This document shows, in pieces, positions 35,168-44,660 of a stretch of DNA of 64,000 bases. The position numbers and the translations under genes were made by a program. The stretch covers positions 12,583 to 76,582 of the forward strand of contig CAYWFU010000007.1 in assembly GCA_964457585.1 (NCBI GenBank), given 5' to 3'. Position 1 is the stretch's first letter, and every line of letters starts with the position of its first letter. The notes under the pieces are model-generated. The model worked only from the letters and a program-made list of their open reading frames with translations. It was not told the DNA's origin and did no database searches. This DNA is from CAYWFU01 sp964457585 (lineage in GTDB: Bacteria > JACRDZ01).

Positions 35168-36892
35168 ATGAAATCTTTTTTTAAAAAATTTATATTCATT
35201 TTGGGTGATGAAAAATCCAAACTAAAATATCTAACAGCGCTTTTTTTGTTATCATCATTATTAGATGTTCTTGGTATAGCATTAATAGGTCCATTTTTTA
35301 ATAAGCTCAATAATAGCAATACAGGAATTACATTAAATATAGCATCTAATTCTACAAAAGAATTTATTGCATGTATGATTATTTTTGTGTTTGTTTTTAA
35401 AGGAATAGTTGCATATTTTGTTAATAAAAAAATACTTTATTATTCATATAATCAACAAGGTATTTTAATTAAAAAAATAATGAAGTCATACCAGAAATGC
35501 CCATTAGAAAAAATAATATCAATAAATACAGCAGAGGTTATTAACATAATAAATAATTTTACAAATACTTTTGCCAGCAGTGTTTTAATGAATATATTGT
35601 CTTTGGCTGCAAATTTATTAATAGTTATCGCAATCATTTTATTTTTGGCAATACAAAATATTATGATTATTTCTATTTTGGTTGCTTTAATGGTTATTTC
35701 TACTCTATTTTATGATTTCTTTTTTAAGAAGAGCTTAAAAAAGACAGGTGTTATAGCCGCACAAGCTCAGGAAAATATTATAAAGTGGGTTAATCAATCA
35801 TTAGGAGGATTTAAAGAAATAAATCTTTTAAATGTAGATAAATTTTTTTATGAAAAAGTATCAAAACAAACTGATGATTATGCTGAGTCGAATTCCATTG
35901 CCAATGCATTACAGCTTATTCCGCGTTATGTAATTGAAGATACAGTAATTATATTTGTAGTATCAATTTTAATAATTCAATATAGAACCTCAGGAAATAT
36001 TAATGAGATAATGGCTTTATTAAGTATGTATGCAGTTAGCGCAATTAGACTAATGCCTGCTGTAAATGAATCTATAAGATCAATTAGTAAAATGCGATTT
36101 TCATTACCTGTTATTGATAAATTATATGATGTTTTACAAAATTTAGAATTTGAAGAATCTTTTCAATCTAATAAAGATAGTTCATTATTTAAAAATTTTA
36201 ATGAAGTTAAATTACTTGATGTCTCATATAAATATCCCGAGACCAAGAATTACGCATTAGATAATGTCAGTATTGCTATACAAAAAGGCCAATCAATAGG
36301 TATAATAGGAAAATCAGGATCAGGAAAAACAACACTGGTAAATATTATTCTCGGATTACTTGCTATTCAAAAAGGCTCTCTTGTTGTAGATGAAATTGTT
36401 ATAAATGATAAAAAAAAAATGTATGACTGGAGAAAACATTTGGCTTATATTCCTCAGGATATATTTTTGCTTGATGATTCAATTGCGCGAAATATAGCCT
36501 TTGGTATTAATGATTCTGATTATTCCGAATCGCAGATATTGCATGCGCTTAAAGTTGCTCATTTATATGATTTTGTAAATACTTTACCGAATAAATTGGA
36601 TACAATGGTTGGAGAACGCGGTGTGAAATTATCCGGTGGACAAAGACAAAGAATAGCAATAGCCAGAGCAATTTATCATGATAGAAATATAATTGTGATG
36701 GACGAGGCTACGTCTGCGCTCGATAACGAAACGGAAAAAACAATAGTTGATGCAATAGAAGGATTAAAAGGTGATAGAACGCTAATCGTTATCGCTCATA
36801 GACATACAACGCTAAAAAATTGTGATTATATATATAAAATGGAGGATGGGTCAATTGTTGCTCATGGCAAATACGACTCAATTTGTAAATGA
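35168..36892 (+). CDS. ABC transporter, fused membrane and ATPase domains
   Basis: This 574-residue half-transporter has about six N-terminal membrane helices (residues about 15-320) and an ATPase domain. Walker A GKSGSGKTT is near residue 380, the signature LSGGQRQRIAIARA near 486, Walker B IIVMDEATSALD near 508 and the switch His in VIAHRHTTL. It resembles the MsbA/PglK-type exporters that flip lipid-linked glycans. No Wzx-type flippase is in the window, so this may do that job. It overlaps the next gene by four bases. Confidence 0.87.
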   Translation: MKSFFKKFIFILGDEKSKLKYLTALFLLSSLLDVLGIALIGPFFNKLNNSNTGITLNIASNSTKEFIACMIIFVFVFKGIVAYFVNKKILYYSYNQQGILIKKIMKSYQKCPLEKIISINTAEVINIINNFTNTFASSVLMNILSLAANLLIVIAIILFLAIQNIMIISILVALMVISTLFYDFFFKKSLKKTGVIAAQAQENIIKWVNQSLGGFKEINLLNVDKFFYEKVSKQTDDYAESNSIANALQLIPRYVIEDTVIIFVVSILIIQYRTSGNINEIMALLSMYAVSAIRLMPAVNESIRSISKMRFSLPVIDKLYDVLQNLEFEESFQSNKDSSLFKNFNEVKLLDVSYKYPETKNYALDNVSIAIQKGQSIGIIGKSGSGKTTLVNIILGLLAIQKGSLVVDEIVINDKKKMYDWRKHLAYIPQDIFLLDDSIARNIAFGINDSDYSESQILHALKVAHLYDFVNTLPNKLDTMVGERGVKLSGGQRQRIAIARAIYHDRNIIVMDEATSALDNETEKTIVDAIEGLKGDRTLIVIAHRHTTLKNCDYIYKMEDGSIVAHGKYDSICK

Positions 36893-39021
36893 AACAATTA
36901 ATTCAATCTTATAAAACTGGGGAACTTGGATTATTTGAAATTCCAGAACCTATATGCGGCAAAAATGGAATATTGATAAATACCACTGCTTCTCTTGTTT
37001 CTGCTGGTACAGAAAAAATGATAGTGGATATTGCAAAAAAATCTCTTCTTGGAAAAGCTAAGGCACGTCCTGACCTTGTTAAACAAGTAATTGAAAAAAT
37101 GAAACAAGAAGGGATAATGAACACCCTTGAAAAAGTATTTAACAAACTTGACACTCCGATCCCTCTTGGGTATTCTTGTGCTGGCAATGTGATGGAAATT
37201 GGCAAAAATATATCCGGTATTTCAATTGGTGACAGAGTAGCTTGCGGCGGAGCAGGTTATGCAAATCATAGCGAGGTAAATTATATACCGAAGAATTTAT
37301 TTGTAAAAGTACCTGATAATGTTGATGATATTGGAGCCTCTTTTGTTACTGTGGGAGCAATTGCCCTGCAAGGTGTTAGACAGGCTTGTCCAGCTATTGG
37401 TGAGATTATTGCAGTAATAGGGCTTGGTCTTATTGGACAATTAACCATTCAGATTCTTAAAGCTAATGGTTGCAAGGTACTTGGAATTGACATTGATGAC
37501 AATAAATTGAAACTTGCCAAAGAACTTGGGGCTGATGTGGTTTGCAAATCAGAAGAGATTATTTCTACTGCCTTGCAATTCAGTAATGGTTATGGTGTAG
37601 ATATCAGTATTATTACTGCTTCTACTACTAGCAATCAACCTATTATAGATGCTGGTGAAATTACAAGGATTAAAGGAAAAGTTGTTGTAGTAGGAATGGT
37701 TGGTATGGATATACCACGAAATATTTATTATAAAAAAGAACTTGATGTCCGACTTTCTATGGCTTACGGACCGGGACGATATGATACTAATTATGAACAA
37801 AAAGGGATAGATTACCCGTATGGTTATGTTAGGTGGACAGAGCAACGAAATTTTATAGCTTTTCTTGATTTGATATCATCAAAAAGTATCAATATTAAGT
37901 CTTTAATAACTCACAGATTTAAATTTTATGATGCAATGAATGCATATCAACTAATTCAAGATAATCTCGAACCATATCTTACAATAGTTTTTGAGTATCC
38001 TCACTCTGTAAACCAGGATGGACGATTAAAAGGACGTACAGTTATTCTCAATTCAAAAATATTTTCATACAGTCGACAAGATGTTGTAGTTGGTTTTATA
38101 GGTGCCGGCAATTATGCAAGTCTAATTCTTCTGCCAGCTATAAAAAAAGCAGGGGTCAAGCTTAAGACTATTGCATCGTTAACAGGTATTTCTGGAACAA
38201 AGCTTGGTCAAAAATTTGGTTTTGAAAAAAGCACTACAAGCATAAATGAAATTATTGATAATCCTGAGATTAATACTGTTATTATAGCAACGCGTCACGA
38301 TTCGCATGCAGACCTGGTTCTATCAGCATTAGGTGCGGGGAAACATGTTTTTGTAGAGAAGCCTTTATGTATAAGCATAGATGAACTCGACAAGATTGAA
38401 GCTGCTTACTCAAAAATCAGAAATCAAAATTTAAAACCACCGTTATTGATGGTTGGATTCAATCGACGTTTTTCTTTGCTAATTCAAAAAATGAAAACTT
38501 TACTGGATGGAATGAAAGAACCGAAAAGTATGGTTATGATGGTGAATGCAGGTAAAATACCTTTTGAGCATTGGACTCAAGATCCAAAGGTCGGAGGTGG
38601 TAGGATAATTGGCGAAGCATGTCATTTCATTGATCTTTTGATGTATTTAACCATGAGTAAGGTACATAAGGTCTCGATTGATAAGATTAAGGGTGTCTCC
38701 GATACCGTCAGTATACAGATGTCCTTTGTAGACGGATCAATTGCTACAATTCATTATTTTGCTAACGGTTGTAAGGATTTCCCAAAAGAACGGCTTGAAA
38801 TCTTTTGTGGTGAAAAAATTTTACAACTCGACAATTTTAGAACATTGCGGGGATGGGGCTGGAAAAATTTTACTCGTAATAAGTTGTGGTCTCAAGACAA
38901 GGGGCAAGTTAACAGCGTTAAAGCTTTTTTTGAAGCTATACATGCAGGTGGCGAACCACCTATACCGATTGAAGAAATATTTGATGTAACGCGGATTACT
39001 TTGGATTTATCGCAACAATAA
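36889..39021 (+). CDS. Bi-domain oxidoreductase: MDR alcohol dehydrogenase plus Gfo/Idh/MocA
   Basis: This 710-residue protein has two dehydrogenase domains. Residues about 1-365 form a medium-chain zinc-alcohol-dehydrogenase domain: PLGYSCAGNVMEIGKNI, GDRVACGGAGYANH, the NAD fold IAVIGLGLIGQL, and VVVGMVGMD. Residues about 400-710 are a Gfo/Idh/MocA domain: VVGFIGAGNYASLILLP, TRHDSHADLVLSALGAGKHVFVEKPL, MVGFNRRFS and GGGRIIGEACHFIDLL. This fused family is recurrent in polysaccharide loci, often with uronic-acid enzymes, and the next gene is a glucuronyl C5-epimerase-like protein. The reaction is not established. Confidence 0.86.
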   Translation: MKQLIQSYKTGELGLFEIPEPICGKNGILINTTASLVSAGTEKMIVDIAKKSLLGKAKARPDLVKQVIEKMKQEGIMNTLEKVFNKLDTPIPLGYSCAGNVMEIGKNISGISIGDRVACGGAGYANHSEVNYIPKNLFVKVPDNVDDIGASFVTVGAIALQGVRQACPAIGEIIAVIGLGLIGQLTIQILKANGCKVLGIDIDDNKLKLAKELGADVVCKSEEIISTALQFSNGYGVDISIITASTTSNQPIIDAGEITRIKGKVVVVGMVGMDIPRNIYYKKELDVRLSMAYGPGRYDTNYEQKGIDYPYGYVRWTEQRNFIAFLDLISSKSINIKSLITHRFKFYDAMNAYQLIQDNLEPYLTIVFEYPHSVNQDGRLKGRTVILNSKIFSYSRQDVVVGFIGAGNYASLILLPAIKKAGVKLKTIASLTGISGTKLGQKFGFEKSTTSINEIIDNPEINTVIIATRHDSHADLVLSALGAGKHVFVEKPLCISIDELDKIEAAYSKIRNQNLKPPLLMVGFNRRFSLLIQKMKTLLDGMKEPKSMVMMVNAGKIPFEHWTQDPKVGGGRIIGEACHFIDLLMYLTMSKVHKVSIDKIKGVSDTVSIQMSFVDGSIATIHYFANGCKDFPKERLEIFCGEKILQLDNFRTLRGWGWKNFTRNKLWSQDKGQVNSVKAFFEAIHAGGEPPIPIEEIFDVTRITLDLSQQ

Positions 39022-39035
39022 GGAGATGGTATGAT

Positions 39036-39116
39036 AGTGTCAGAGAGTCAAAGTGTCAGAATAAAATCTCAAAATTCCTTTGCTCTGACTCTCTGACACT
39101 TTGACTCTCTGACACT
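39036..39116. repeat. 25-bp perfect inverted repeat with 31-base loop
   Basis: Arms 39036-39060 and 39092-39116 are exact reverse complements built from the words GTGTCAGA and GAGTCAA. The eight-base word TAAGGAGA flanks the element at 39019-39026 and 39123-39130. A single degenerate arm of the same words (CTCTGACACTCTGACTCTTTG) lies at about 48613-48632, without a partner. Confidence 0.85.
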
Positions 39117-39134
39117 TATCCCTAAGGAGAATAT

Positions 39135-40106
39135 TTGAAAAAAATAGATTATATAGAACGTATTTTTTCTGCTTATATTTTGAGAAAAAATAGTCAACTA
39201 ACTTTTTGGCATGAAAATCCGGAGATCAATACTGACGCAGATACACAAGGGATAGGGCAGTATTATATGACTTTTGCCAAAAAAGCATGTTATCCGGGTC
39301 CGTTTGATTCCATGGGTGTGCCGATGCTTAATTATCATGGGAAAGTGGGTAAACAGTATAACCCTATTGCTATAGCGCATTTTGCACTGGCTAACTATAA
39401 TTTAGCAAAGAAAACAAATGACAAATTATATTATGATCGTTTTTATAAAAATGCTCAATGGTTACTGGATAATCTTGCAATAAATTCAAAGGGATGTTAT
39501 GTTTGGTACCATCATTTTGATTTCGAGTATTTTCGTCCATTACTAGCTCCATGGTTTTCAGGGCTAGCTCAAGGGCAGGGATTATCAGTACTTGTCAGGA
39601 CTTATGTCGAAACTAAGGATAATAGATATATCCATGCAGCGGATGAGGTTTTTAGGTCGCTTGATATAGTTATTGATGATGGTGGTGTGCTATTTAAGGA
39701 TGATCAAAAACGCTTATGGATTGAAGAGTATATCGTAACCCCACCGACTCACATATTAAATGGATTTATATGGGCATTATGGGGTATTTATGACTATTAC
39801 TTGCTTACCAGATCTAATAAAGCTCTTCTTCTTTACGAATCATGTGTTGAGACATTGTCAGAAAATCTTTATCGTTTTGATGCTGGTTTTTGGTCGTACT
39901 ATGAGCTAACACCACAGAGAATCAAATCGCTTGCAAGTCCGTACTATCATAGTCTTCATATAGTTCAACTGAGAATTATGCATAAGTTGACAAAGAAAAA
40001 GATTTTTTCCGAATATGCAGATAAATGGGAAAAATACAGTCAATTTTTCATTTTTAAAGCTTTGGCAATATTATATAAAATTTGTTTTAAATTTATTTAT
40101 TATTAA
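39135..40106 (+). CDS. D-glucuronyl C5-epimerase C-terminal-domain-like protein
   Basis: This 323-residue protein resembles the catalytic (alpha/alpha) barrel domain of heparan/heparosan glucuronyl C5-epimerase: YNPIAIAHFALANYN, a QWLLDNL helix, APWFSGLAQGQGLSVLVR, EEYIVTPPTHILNGFIWALWGIYDYY, and FWSYYELTP with SPYYHSLHIVQL. The GLAQGQ, THILNGF and YYHSLHI elements are the family hallmarks. It has no signal peptide and no beta-sandwich domain. It probably flips GlcA to IdoA on a polymer or lipid-linked unit. The start is TTG after AAGGAGA. Confidence 0.82.
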   Translation: MKKIDYIERIFSAYILRKNSQLTFWHENPEINTDADTQGIGQYYMTFAKKACYPGPFDSMGVPMLNYHGKVGKQYNPIAIAHFALANYNLAKKTNDKLYYDRFYKNAQWLLDNLAINSKGCYVWYHHFDFEYFRPLLAPWFSGLAQGQGLSVLVRTYVETKDNRYIHAADEVFRSLDIVIDDGGVLFKDDQKRLWIEEYIVTPPTHILNGFIWALWGIYDYYLLTRSNKALLLYESCVETLSENLYRFDAGFWSYYELTPQRIKSLASPYYHSLHIVQLRIMHKLTKKKIFSEYADKWEKYSQFFIFKALAILYKICFKFIYY

Positions 40107-40119
40107 ATGAGGTTATAAA

Positions 40120-41613
40120 ATGAGAATTTTACTGATAGATCCTCCTACTAATTGTTTTACCGGGCTTATGAAAAGGGGCTATCCAATTGGATTATGCATG
40201 CTTGCTGCTGTAGCTAAAAATGAAGGAATCCAGGATGTAAGTGTTTATGATGTAGATAAGTCTTTGCCTCCTACATATGGTCTGAATTTCAGCAATCAAA
40301 AACAAAATATGGCTCGTTTTCTCGATGGAGTAAATAATCTTGATCATCCTGTTTGGAAAAGCATAAGCCAAACACTTGATTCCTTTAAACCGGATATTGT
40401 TGGTATAACCACAATGACGATACAGTATGCTGCGGCAATGCGTGTTGCTCAAACAGTTAAATCATGGGACAAAAAGTGTCCTGTTATTGTGGGAGGCGCT
40501 CATACCAGCGTAATGCCCATCAGTACAATTGAATGGCCTTATATTGATATGATAGTCAAAGGAGAGGGAGAGGAAGCTTTTAGGCAAATTATTCAAAGAT
40601 TAAAAGATGGGCAGACAGATATGTCTGATATACATGGAGTTATAACCAAAAGTAATGCTTCTATGACAAATATACCGCCAATTGAAATTTCTGATTTAGA
40701 TATTCTTCCTATCCCGGCAAGAGAAATGCTTATGCATAAAGAGCGCTATACTCCTGAAGATTTGGCATTGATTTTGACTTCACGCGGTTGCCCTTATCAT
40801 TGCAGTTATTGCAGTAATTTTTCAAGAAAAACGCGTTTTAGATCAATCGAAAATGTAATTAATGAAATTGAGATTGTTAAGAATAAATATAACGCTTCGC
40901 AATTTATGTTTAAGGATGATTCTTTTTCTTTAAGACGTAACCGAGTTGAAGAATTTTGTCGAAAACTTCATGAAAAGAAATTGGATATAAATTGGGAGTG
41001 TACAACGCGTCTTGACTTGTTAGATGATAGTCTTGTTAAAATGATGATGTCCGCAGGGTGTAATCGTATAGGTGTAGGTGTTGAATCCGGCGATGAACAA
41101 ATGCTTCAAATCTATAGTAAGAGACTTACAAAGGATCAGATACGAAAAGGAGCAAAAATATTAAATGCCAATAAAATGTTTTGGACTGCTTATTTTATGA
41201 TGGGATTGCCAATGGAAAGTGAACAGCAGATTTATAGTACCATTGGTTTTATGAAAGAAATAAAACCTTCATATGCAGCAATAGGTATTTATAAACCTTA
41301 TCCTGGCACAAAACTTTTTGATATGGCTGCTGATCTGGGATTGGTAGATGCTAATGTGCCGAATGAACACTTTTTAAATACAAATCCAGTGGACTATTTT
41401 TTCAAAGATGCAGGTAAAAGATGCGCTTATATCTCTCTAGACAAACTGACAGAATTAACCTGTTTTATGGAACAAGAATTTGAAAAGTATAATAAAAAAT
41501 TTTCAAAAATATTTAAACGAGCAATTTCAAGATATAAATTGTATTTATCTGACTATAAGAGCTTTACTACGGATATAAAAAGGATTATTAGATGGTATAT
41601 TCCTAAAACATAG
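40120..41613 (+). CDS. B12-binding-domain radical SAM protein
   Basis: This 497-residue protein has a cobalamin-binding-type domain (GYPIGLCMLAAVAKNEGI, SVYDVDKSLPP, VGITTMTIQYAAAMRV, PVIVGGAHTSVMP, IVKGEGEEAFRQI). The radical SAM core has CPYHCSYC (C224, C228, C231), GVGVESGDEQMLQIYSKR and YFMMGLPMESEQQIYST. It is the fourth such protein in the locus and follows the C5-epimerase-like gene. Its stop nearly touches the next start. Confidence 0.85.
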   Translation: MRILLIDPPTNCFTGLMKRGYPIGLCMLAAVAKNEGIQDVSVYDVDKSLPPTYGLNFSNQKQNMARFLDGVNNLDHPVWKSISQTLDSFKPDIVGITTMTIQYAAAMRVAQTVKSWDKKCPVIVGGAHTSVMPISTIEWPYIDMIVKGEGEEAFRQIIQRLKDGQTDMSDIHGVITKSNASMTNIPPIEISDLDILPIPAREMLMHKERYTPEDLALILTSRGCPYHCSYCSNFSRKTRFRSIENVINEIEIVKNKYNASQFMFKDDSFSLRRNRVEEFCRKLHEKKLDINWECTTRLDLLDDSLVKMMMSAGCNRIGVGVESGDEQMLQIYSKRLTKDQIRKGAKILNANKMFWTAYFMMGLPMESEQQIYSTIGFMKEIKPSYAAIGIYKPYPGTKLFDMAADLGLVDANVPNEHFLNTNPVDYFFKDAGKRCAYISLDKLTELTCFMEQEFEKYNKKFSKIFKRAISRYKLYLSDYKSFTTDIKRIIRWYIPKT

Positions 41614-41615
41614 TG

Positions 41616-42869
41616 ATGAAATCCGATATGAAATCAAATACAAGTCCTAAAAATTTTTTAATTATAACGCAATATTATTATCCTGACATTACTGCAGCAG
41701 CTTTTAGAATCAGGGAAACTGTTGATATCTTAAAATCAAAAGGACATAATATTGTTGTTGTTGCGGCAAAACCTCACAAAGGGGAATCTGTAAATAAAAT
41801 CCAGATTGATGATGGGGGTATAAAAGTAATCAGAGTCCCAATAATTAAATATCGGGGCAAGGGAAAATGGAATTACATTTTACATTACCTGTCATTTATG
41901 ATAATGGCAATCTTAGCTGGTTTATATAGAGTTAAAGGCAAAAAAGATGTGGTTATAGCATCGAGTCCTCCGTTATTTGTCGGAGTTGCTGGATTAATAG
42001 TATCAAAATTTAAAAGAGCCAGATTTGTTCTTGATATAAGAGATATTTGGCCTGATTCGGCAGTTGTTACCGGTCAATTAAGCAAAAACAGTTTACTTTA
42101 TAAATATGCTAAAAAAGTTGAGAAAAGATTATATAAAGTAAGCCATCTTATATCATGTGTTGCAAAACCAATGGCAGCTTATATTGGAGATATTGTTGAT
42201 TCTAAAAAAGTTGTTGTTGTCTATAATGGATTAGCAGAAAAATATTCAAAATTAGATAATATTGAAAAATCATCAAGTAAAAATATTTTATTATCTAAGG
42301 ATAAAATAAATATTGTATATGTCGGTAATATGGGATGGTGTCAGGATTTAAAATTAATATTAATATCTGCCCAGCAAATTAAAAACGAAGGAATAAATAA
42401 TATTGTTTTTTATTTGATTGGCGATGGAGTAGAAAAAGAAGAATTATTAAGAATAAAAGAGGAAAAGCAAATCGGAAATGTAATTATTGCTGGACCTGTT
42501 GAAAAAAGTGAAGCAGTAAACTTAATTTATAACAGTTCAGTTCTTTTTTTACAATTGAAAGATGATAAAACAATGGAGAAAACAATTCCTTCAAAGGTTT
42601 TTGATTATATGATAGCAGGAAAACCAATATTATTTGGAATTCAAGGTGAAGGGAAAGAGATTTTGAGTAATGTAAAAGGTAACATTTATTTTGATTCTGG
42701 TTCTGTTGAATCATTTAATGAAGCACTTATAAAAATTCAAAAGAATTACAATTTTTTTGCAGTGTATGCAAAAGAAAATCGAGAAATTGTAATTAAAGAT
42801 TATAGTAGAGAAAAAATGGTTGAAAGACTTGAAGAGAGAATACAAAATTTTTTTTATAAGGATATATAA
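41616..42869 (+). CDS. WbuB-like GT4 glycosyltransferase
   Basis: This 417-residue GT-B enzyme has LIITQYYYPDITAAAFRIRETVDILKSKGH-type acceptor start elements, the DIRDIWPDSAVVTGQL motif of the WbuB/WcaI group, LISCVAKPMAAYI, INIVYVGNMGWCQDL, FYLIGDGVEKEELL and TIPSKVFDYMIAGKPILFG. Members transfer N-acetyl-fucosamine-like sugars. A GTG at 41613 could add one codon; the ATG is used. The neighbouring WecB gene suggests an N-acetyl-amino-sugar donor. Confidence 0.86.
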   Translation: MKSDMKSNTSPKNFLIITQYYYPDITAAAFRIRETVDILKSKGHNIVVVAAKPHKGESVNKIQIDDGGIKVIRVPIIKYRGKGKWNYILHYLSFMIMAILAGLYRVKGKKDVVIASSPPLFVGVAGLIVSKFKRARFVLDIRDIWPDSAVVTGQLSKNSLLYKYAKKVEKRLYKVSHLISCVAKPMAAYIGDIVDSKKVVVVYNGLAEKYSKLDNIEKSSSKNILLSKDKINIVYVGNMGWCQDLKLILISAQQIKNEGINNIVFYLIGDGVEKEELLRIKEEKQIGNVIIAGPVEKSEAVNLIYNSSVLFLQLKDDKTMEKTIPSKVFDYMIAGKPILFGIQGEGKEILSNVKGNIYFDSGSVESFNEALIKIQKNYNFFAVYAKENREIVIKDYSREKMVERLEERIQNFFYKDI

Positions 42870-42870
42870 C

Positions 42871-43941
42871 ATGAGAATTATATTAGTAGCTGGCGCAAGA
42901 CCAAATTTCATGAAAATAGCGCCAATTGTGCATGAATTAAAAAAAAATTATAATAGAGTCGCATGGAAACTTATTCATACAGGACAGCATTATGATTATG
43001 AGATGTCAAAAATTTTTTTTGAAGATCTTGATATATCCGAGCCGGATTATTTTTTAAATGCTGGTGGCGGAACCCATGCGGAACAAACAGCGAAGGTCAT
43101 GGTTGAATTTGAGAAAGTATGTATAAAAGAAAAACCTGAAATTGTCGTTGTGGTAGGAGATATTAATTCTACTCTTGCATGTTCAATAACTGCAAAAAAA
43201 TCAGGGGTTAAATTAGCTCATATCGAAGCAGGTTTAAGAAGCAGAGATATGCTTATGCCCGAAGAAATAAATAGAATAGTAACAGATTCAATCTCGGATT
43301 ATCTTTTTGTAACAGAAAAAAGCGGTATGAATAATTTAGTTAATGAAGGAAAGGAAAAAGAGAAAATATTTTTTGTCGGCAATATAATGATTGATACTTT
43401 ACATTACAGCCTGGAAAAATTAAAAAAAATAAAGCCCTTTGAAGTTAATTCTTTAAAATATGCTGTTGTTACATTACATAGACCTTCAAATGTTGATAAC
43501 AAAGATAAACTTGAAAATATTTTTTTAGCATTAAACCATATTGCTAAAGATATGGATATCTTTTTCCCTATTCATCCCAGGACAAAAAAAAATATAGAAA
43601 ATTTTAATTTAAACCATTTATTAGATAAAAGAATTAAAATAATACCTCCAATGTCATATCATAAGTTTCTAAACTTATGGAGGAATTCTGTTCTTGTTTT
43701 AACAGATAGCGGCGGAATACAAGAAGAAACTACTGTTTTAGGCATACCCTGTTTTACAATCAGAGATAATACAGAACGGCCAATAACTATCGAAGAAGGT
43801 ACAAATATATTAGTGGGTACTACTTTTGAAAAAATAACAGAAGAATACAATAAAATGAAAAACGGTATTAAGAAAAATGGAAAAATTCCAGAATTGTGGG
43901 ATGGTAATACTGCGCAAAGAATTTTGAAAGTACTTATTTAA
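42871..43941 (+). CDS. wecB: UDP-N-acetylglucosamine 2-epimerase (non-hydrolysing)
   Basis: This 356-residue GT-B-fold epimerase starts MRIILVAGARPNFMKIAP at 42871, behind an AAGGA site. Further motifs are LIHTGQHYDYEMS, VVVVGDINSTLACS, AHIEAGLRSRDMLMPEEINR, VTLHRPSNVDNK, and LTDSGGIQEETTVLGIP with RDNTERPIT. It interconverts UDP-GlcNAc and UDP-ManNAc. A longer frame reaches back into the glycosyltransferase gene and is not used. UDP-ManNAc may feed the amino-sugar pathway of this locus. Confidence 0.93.
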   Translation: MRIILVAGARPNFMKIAPIVHELKKNYNRVAWKLIHTGQHYDYEMSKIFFEDLDISEPDYFLNAGGGTHAEQTAKVMVEFEKVCIKEKPEIVVVVGDINSTLACSITAKKSGVKLAHIEAGLRSRDMLMPEEINRIVTDSISDYLFVTEKSGMNNLVNEGKEKEKIFFVGNIMIDTLHYSLEKLKKIKPFEVNSLKYAVVTLHRPSNVDNKDKLENIFLALNHIAKDMDIFFPIHPRTKKNIENFNLNHLLDKRIKIIPPMSYHKFLNLWRNSVLVLTDSGGIQEETTVLGIPCFTIRDNTERPITIEEGTNILVGTTFEKITEEYNKMKNGIKKNGKIPELWDGNTAQRILKVLI

Positions 43942-43957
43942 AGTATAGGAATTTCAT

Positions 43958-43987
43958 TTGACTTTTTTAAAAAATAAATGATATATT
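43958..43987 (+). promoter_or_regulatory. Candidate sigma-70-type promoter before the Uma2 gene
   Basis: TTGACT (43958-43963) and TATATT (43982-43987) are separated by 18 bases, 29 bases before the downstream start codon. Each box differs from consensus at one position. In such AT-rich DNA chance matches are frequent. Confidence 0.4.
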
Positions 43988-44015
43988 TGATTGTAAATAA
44001 TGGAGGTATGTTAAA

Positions 44016-44603
44016 ATGTTTAATAAAGAAATAAATGTAAACCCGAATAATGCATTACCAATACATCGATTTACAATTGATGAATATTATCATTTAGCTG
44101 AAGCAGGCATTTTACATGAGGATGATAATGTTGAGCTTATCGAAGGGAGGATAATTGACATGACACCTATTGGAAGTAAACATGCGTCATGTGTAAAGCG
44201 TATTATAGAATTATTAACTGATAGATTACAAAAAAGAGCAACTATTGGGGTACAAGATCCTATTGATTTAAATGAACAAACTGAGCCAGAACCGGATATA
44301 ACTATTTTAAAAAAACGTTCGGATTTTTATGCAGAACATCATCCTCGTCCTGAAGATGTATTGTTAATTATTGAAGTAGCAGACAGTTCTATTAACTATG
44401 ATCGTTCAATTAAAATTCCGCTTTATGCTAAAAGTGGAATTCAGGAAGTATGGTTAATAAATCTTATAGAAAATATTATTGAAGTATATCAAAATCCATC
44501 ACAGATAGGATATAAAATTTGTAAAAAAGTATATAAAGAAGATACAATTTCACCATTATGTTTTTCTGATATTAATATAAAAGCATCGGAAATAGTTGGA
44601 TAA
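44016..44603 (+). CDS. Uma2-family (DUF820) endonuclease-like protein
   Basis: This 195-residue protein of the Uma2/DUF820 group has a PD-(D/E)xK-like fold: FTIDEYYHLAEAGILHEDDNVELIEGRI, EPEPDITIL, LLIIEVADSSINYDR with the acidic catalytic pair, and KIPLYAKSGIQEVWLINL. Members are widespread, especially in cyanobacteria and low-GC candidate groups; the biological role is not settled. It interrupts the sugar genes between wecB and gmhA. A GGAGG site and a candidate promoter precede it. Confidence 0.85.
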   Translation: MFNKEINVNPNNALPIHRFTIDEYYHLAEAGILHEDDNVELIEGRIIDMTPIGSKHASCVKRIIELLTDRLQKRATIGVQDPIDLNEQTEPEPDITILKKRSDFYAEHHPRPEDVLLIIEVADSSINYDRSIKIPLYAKSGIQEVWLINLIENIIEVYQNPSQIGYKICKKVYKEDTISPLCFSDINIKASEIVG

Positions 44604-44660
44604 AAGATGATAATAAAAGCAAAAGTGGATATTGCCCAAAAGATAAGTTAGGGTTAATTT

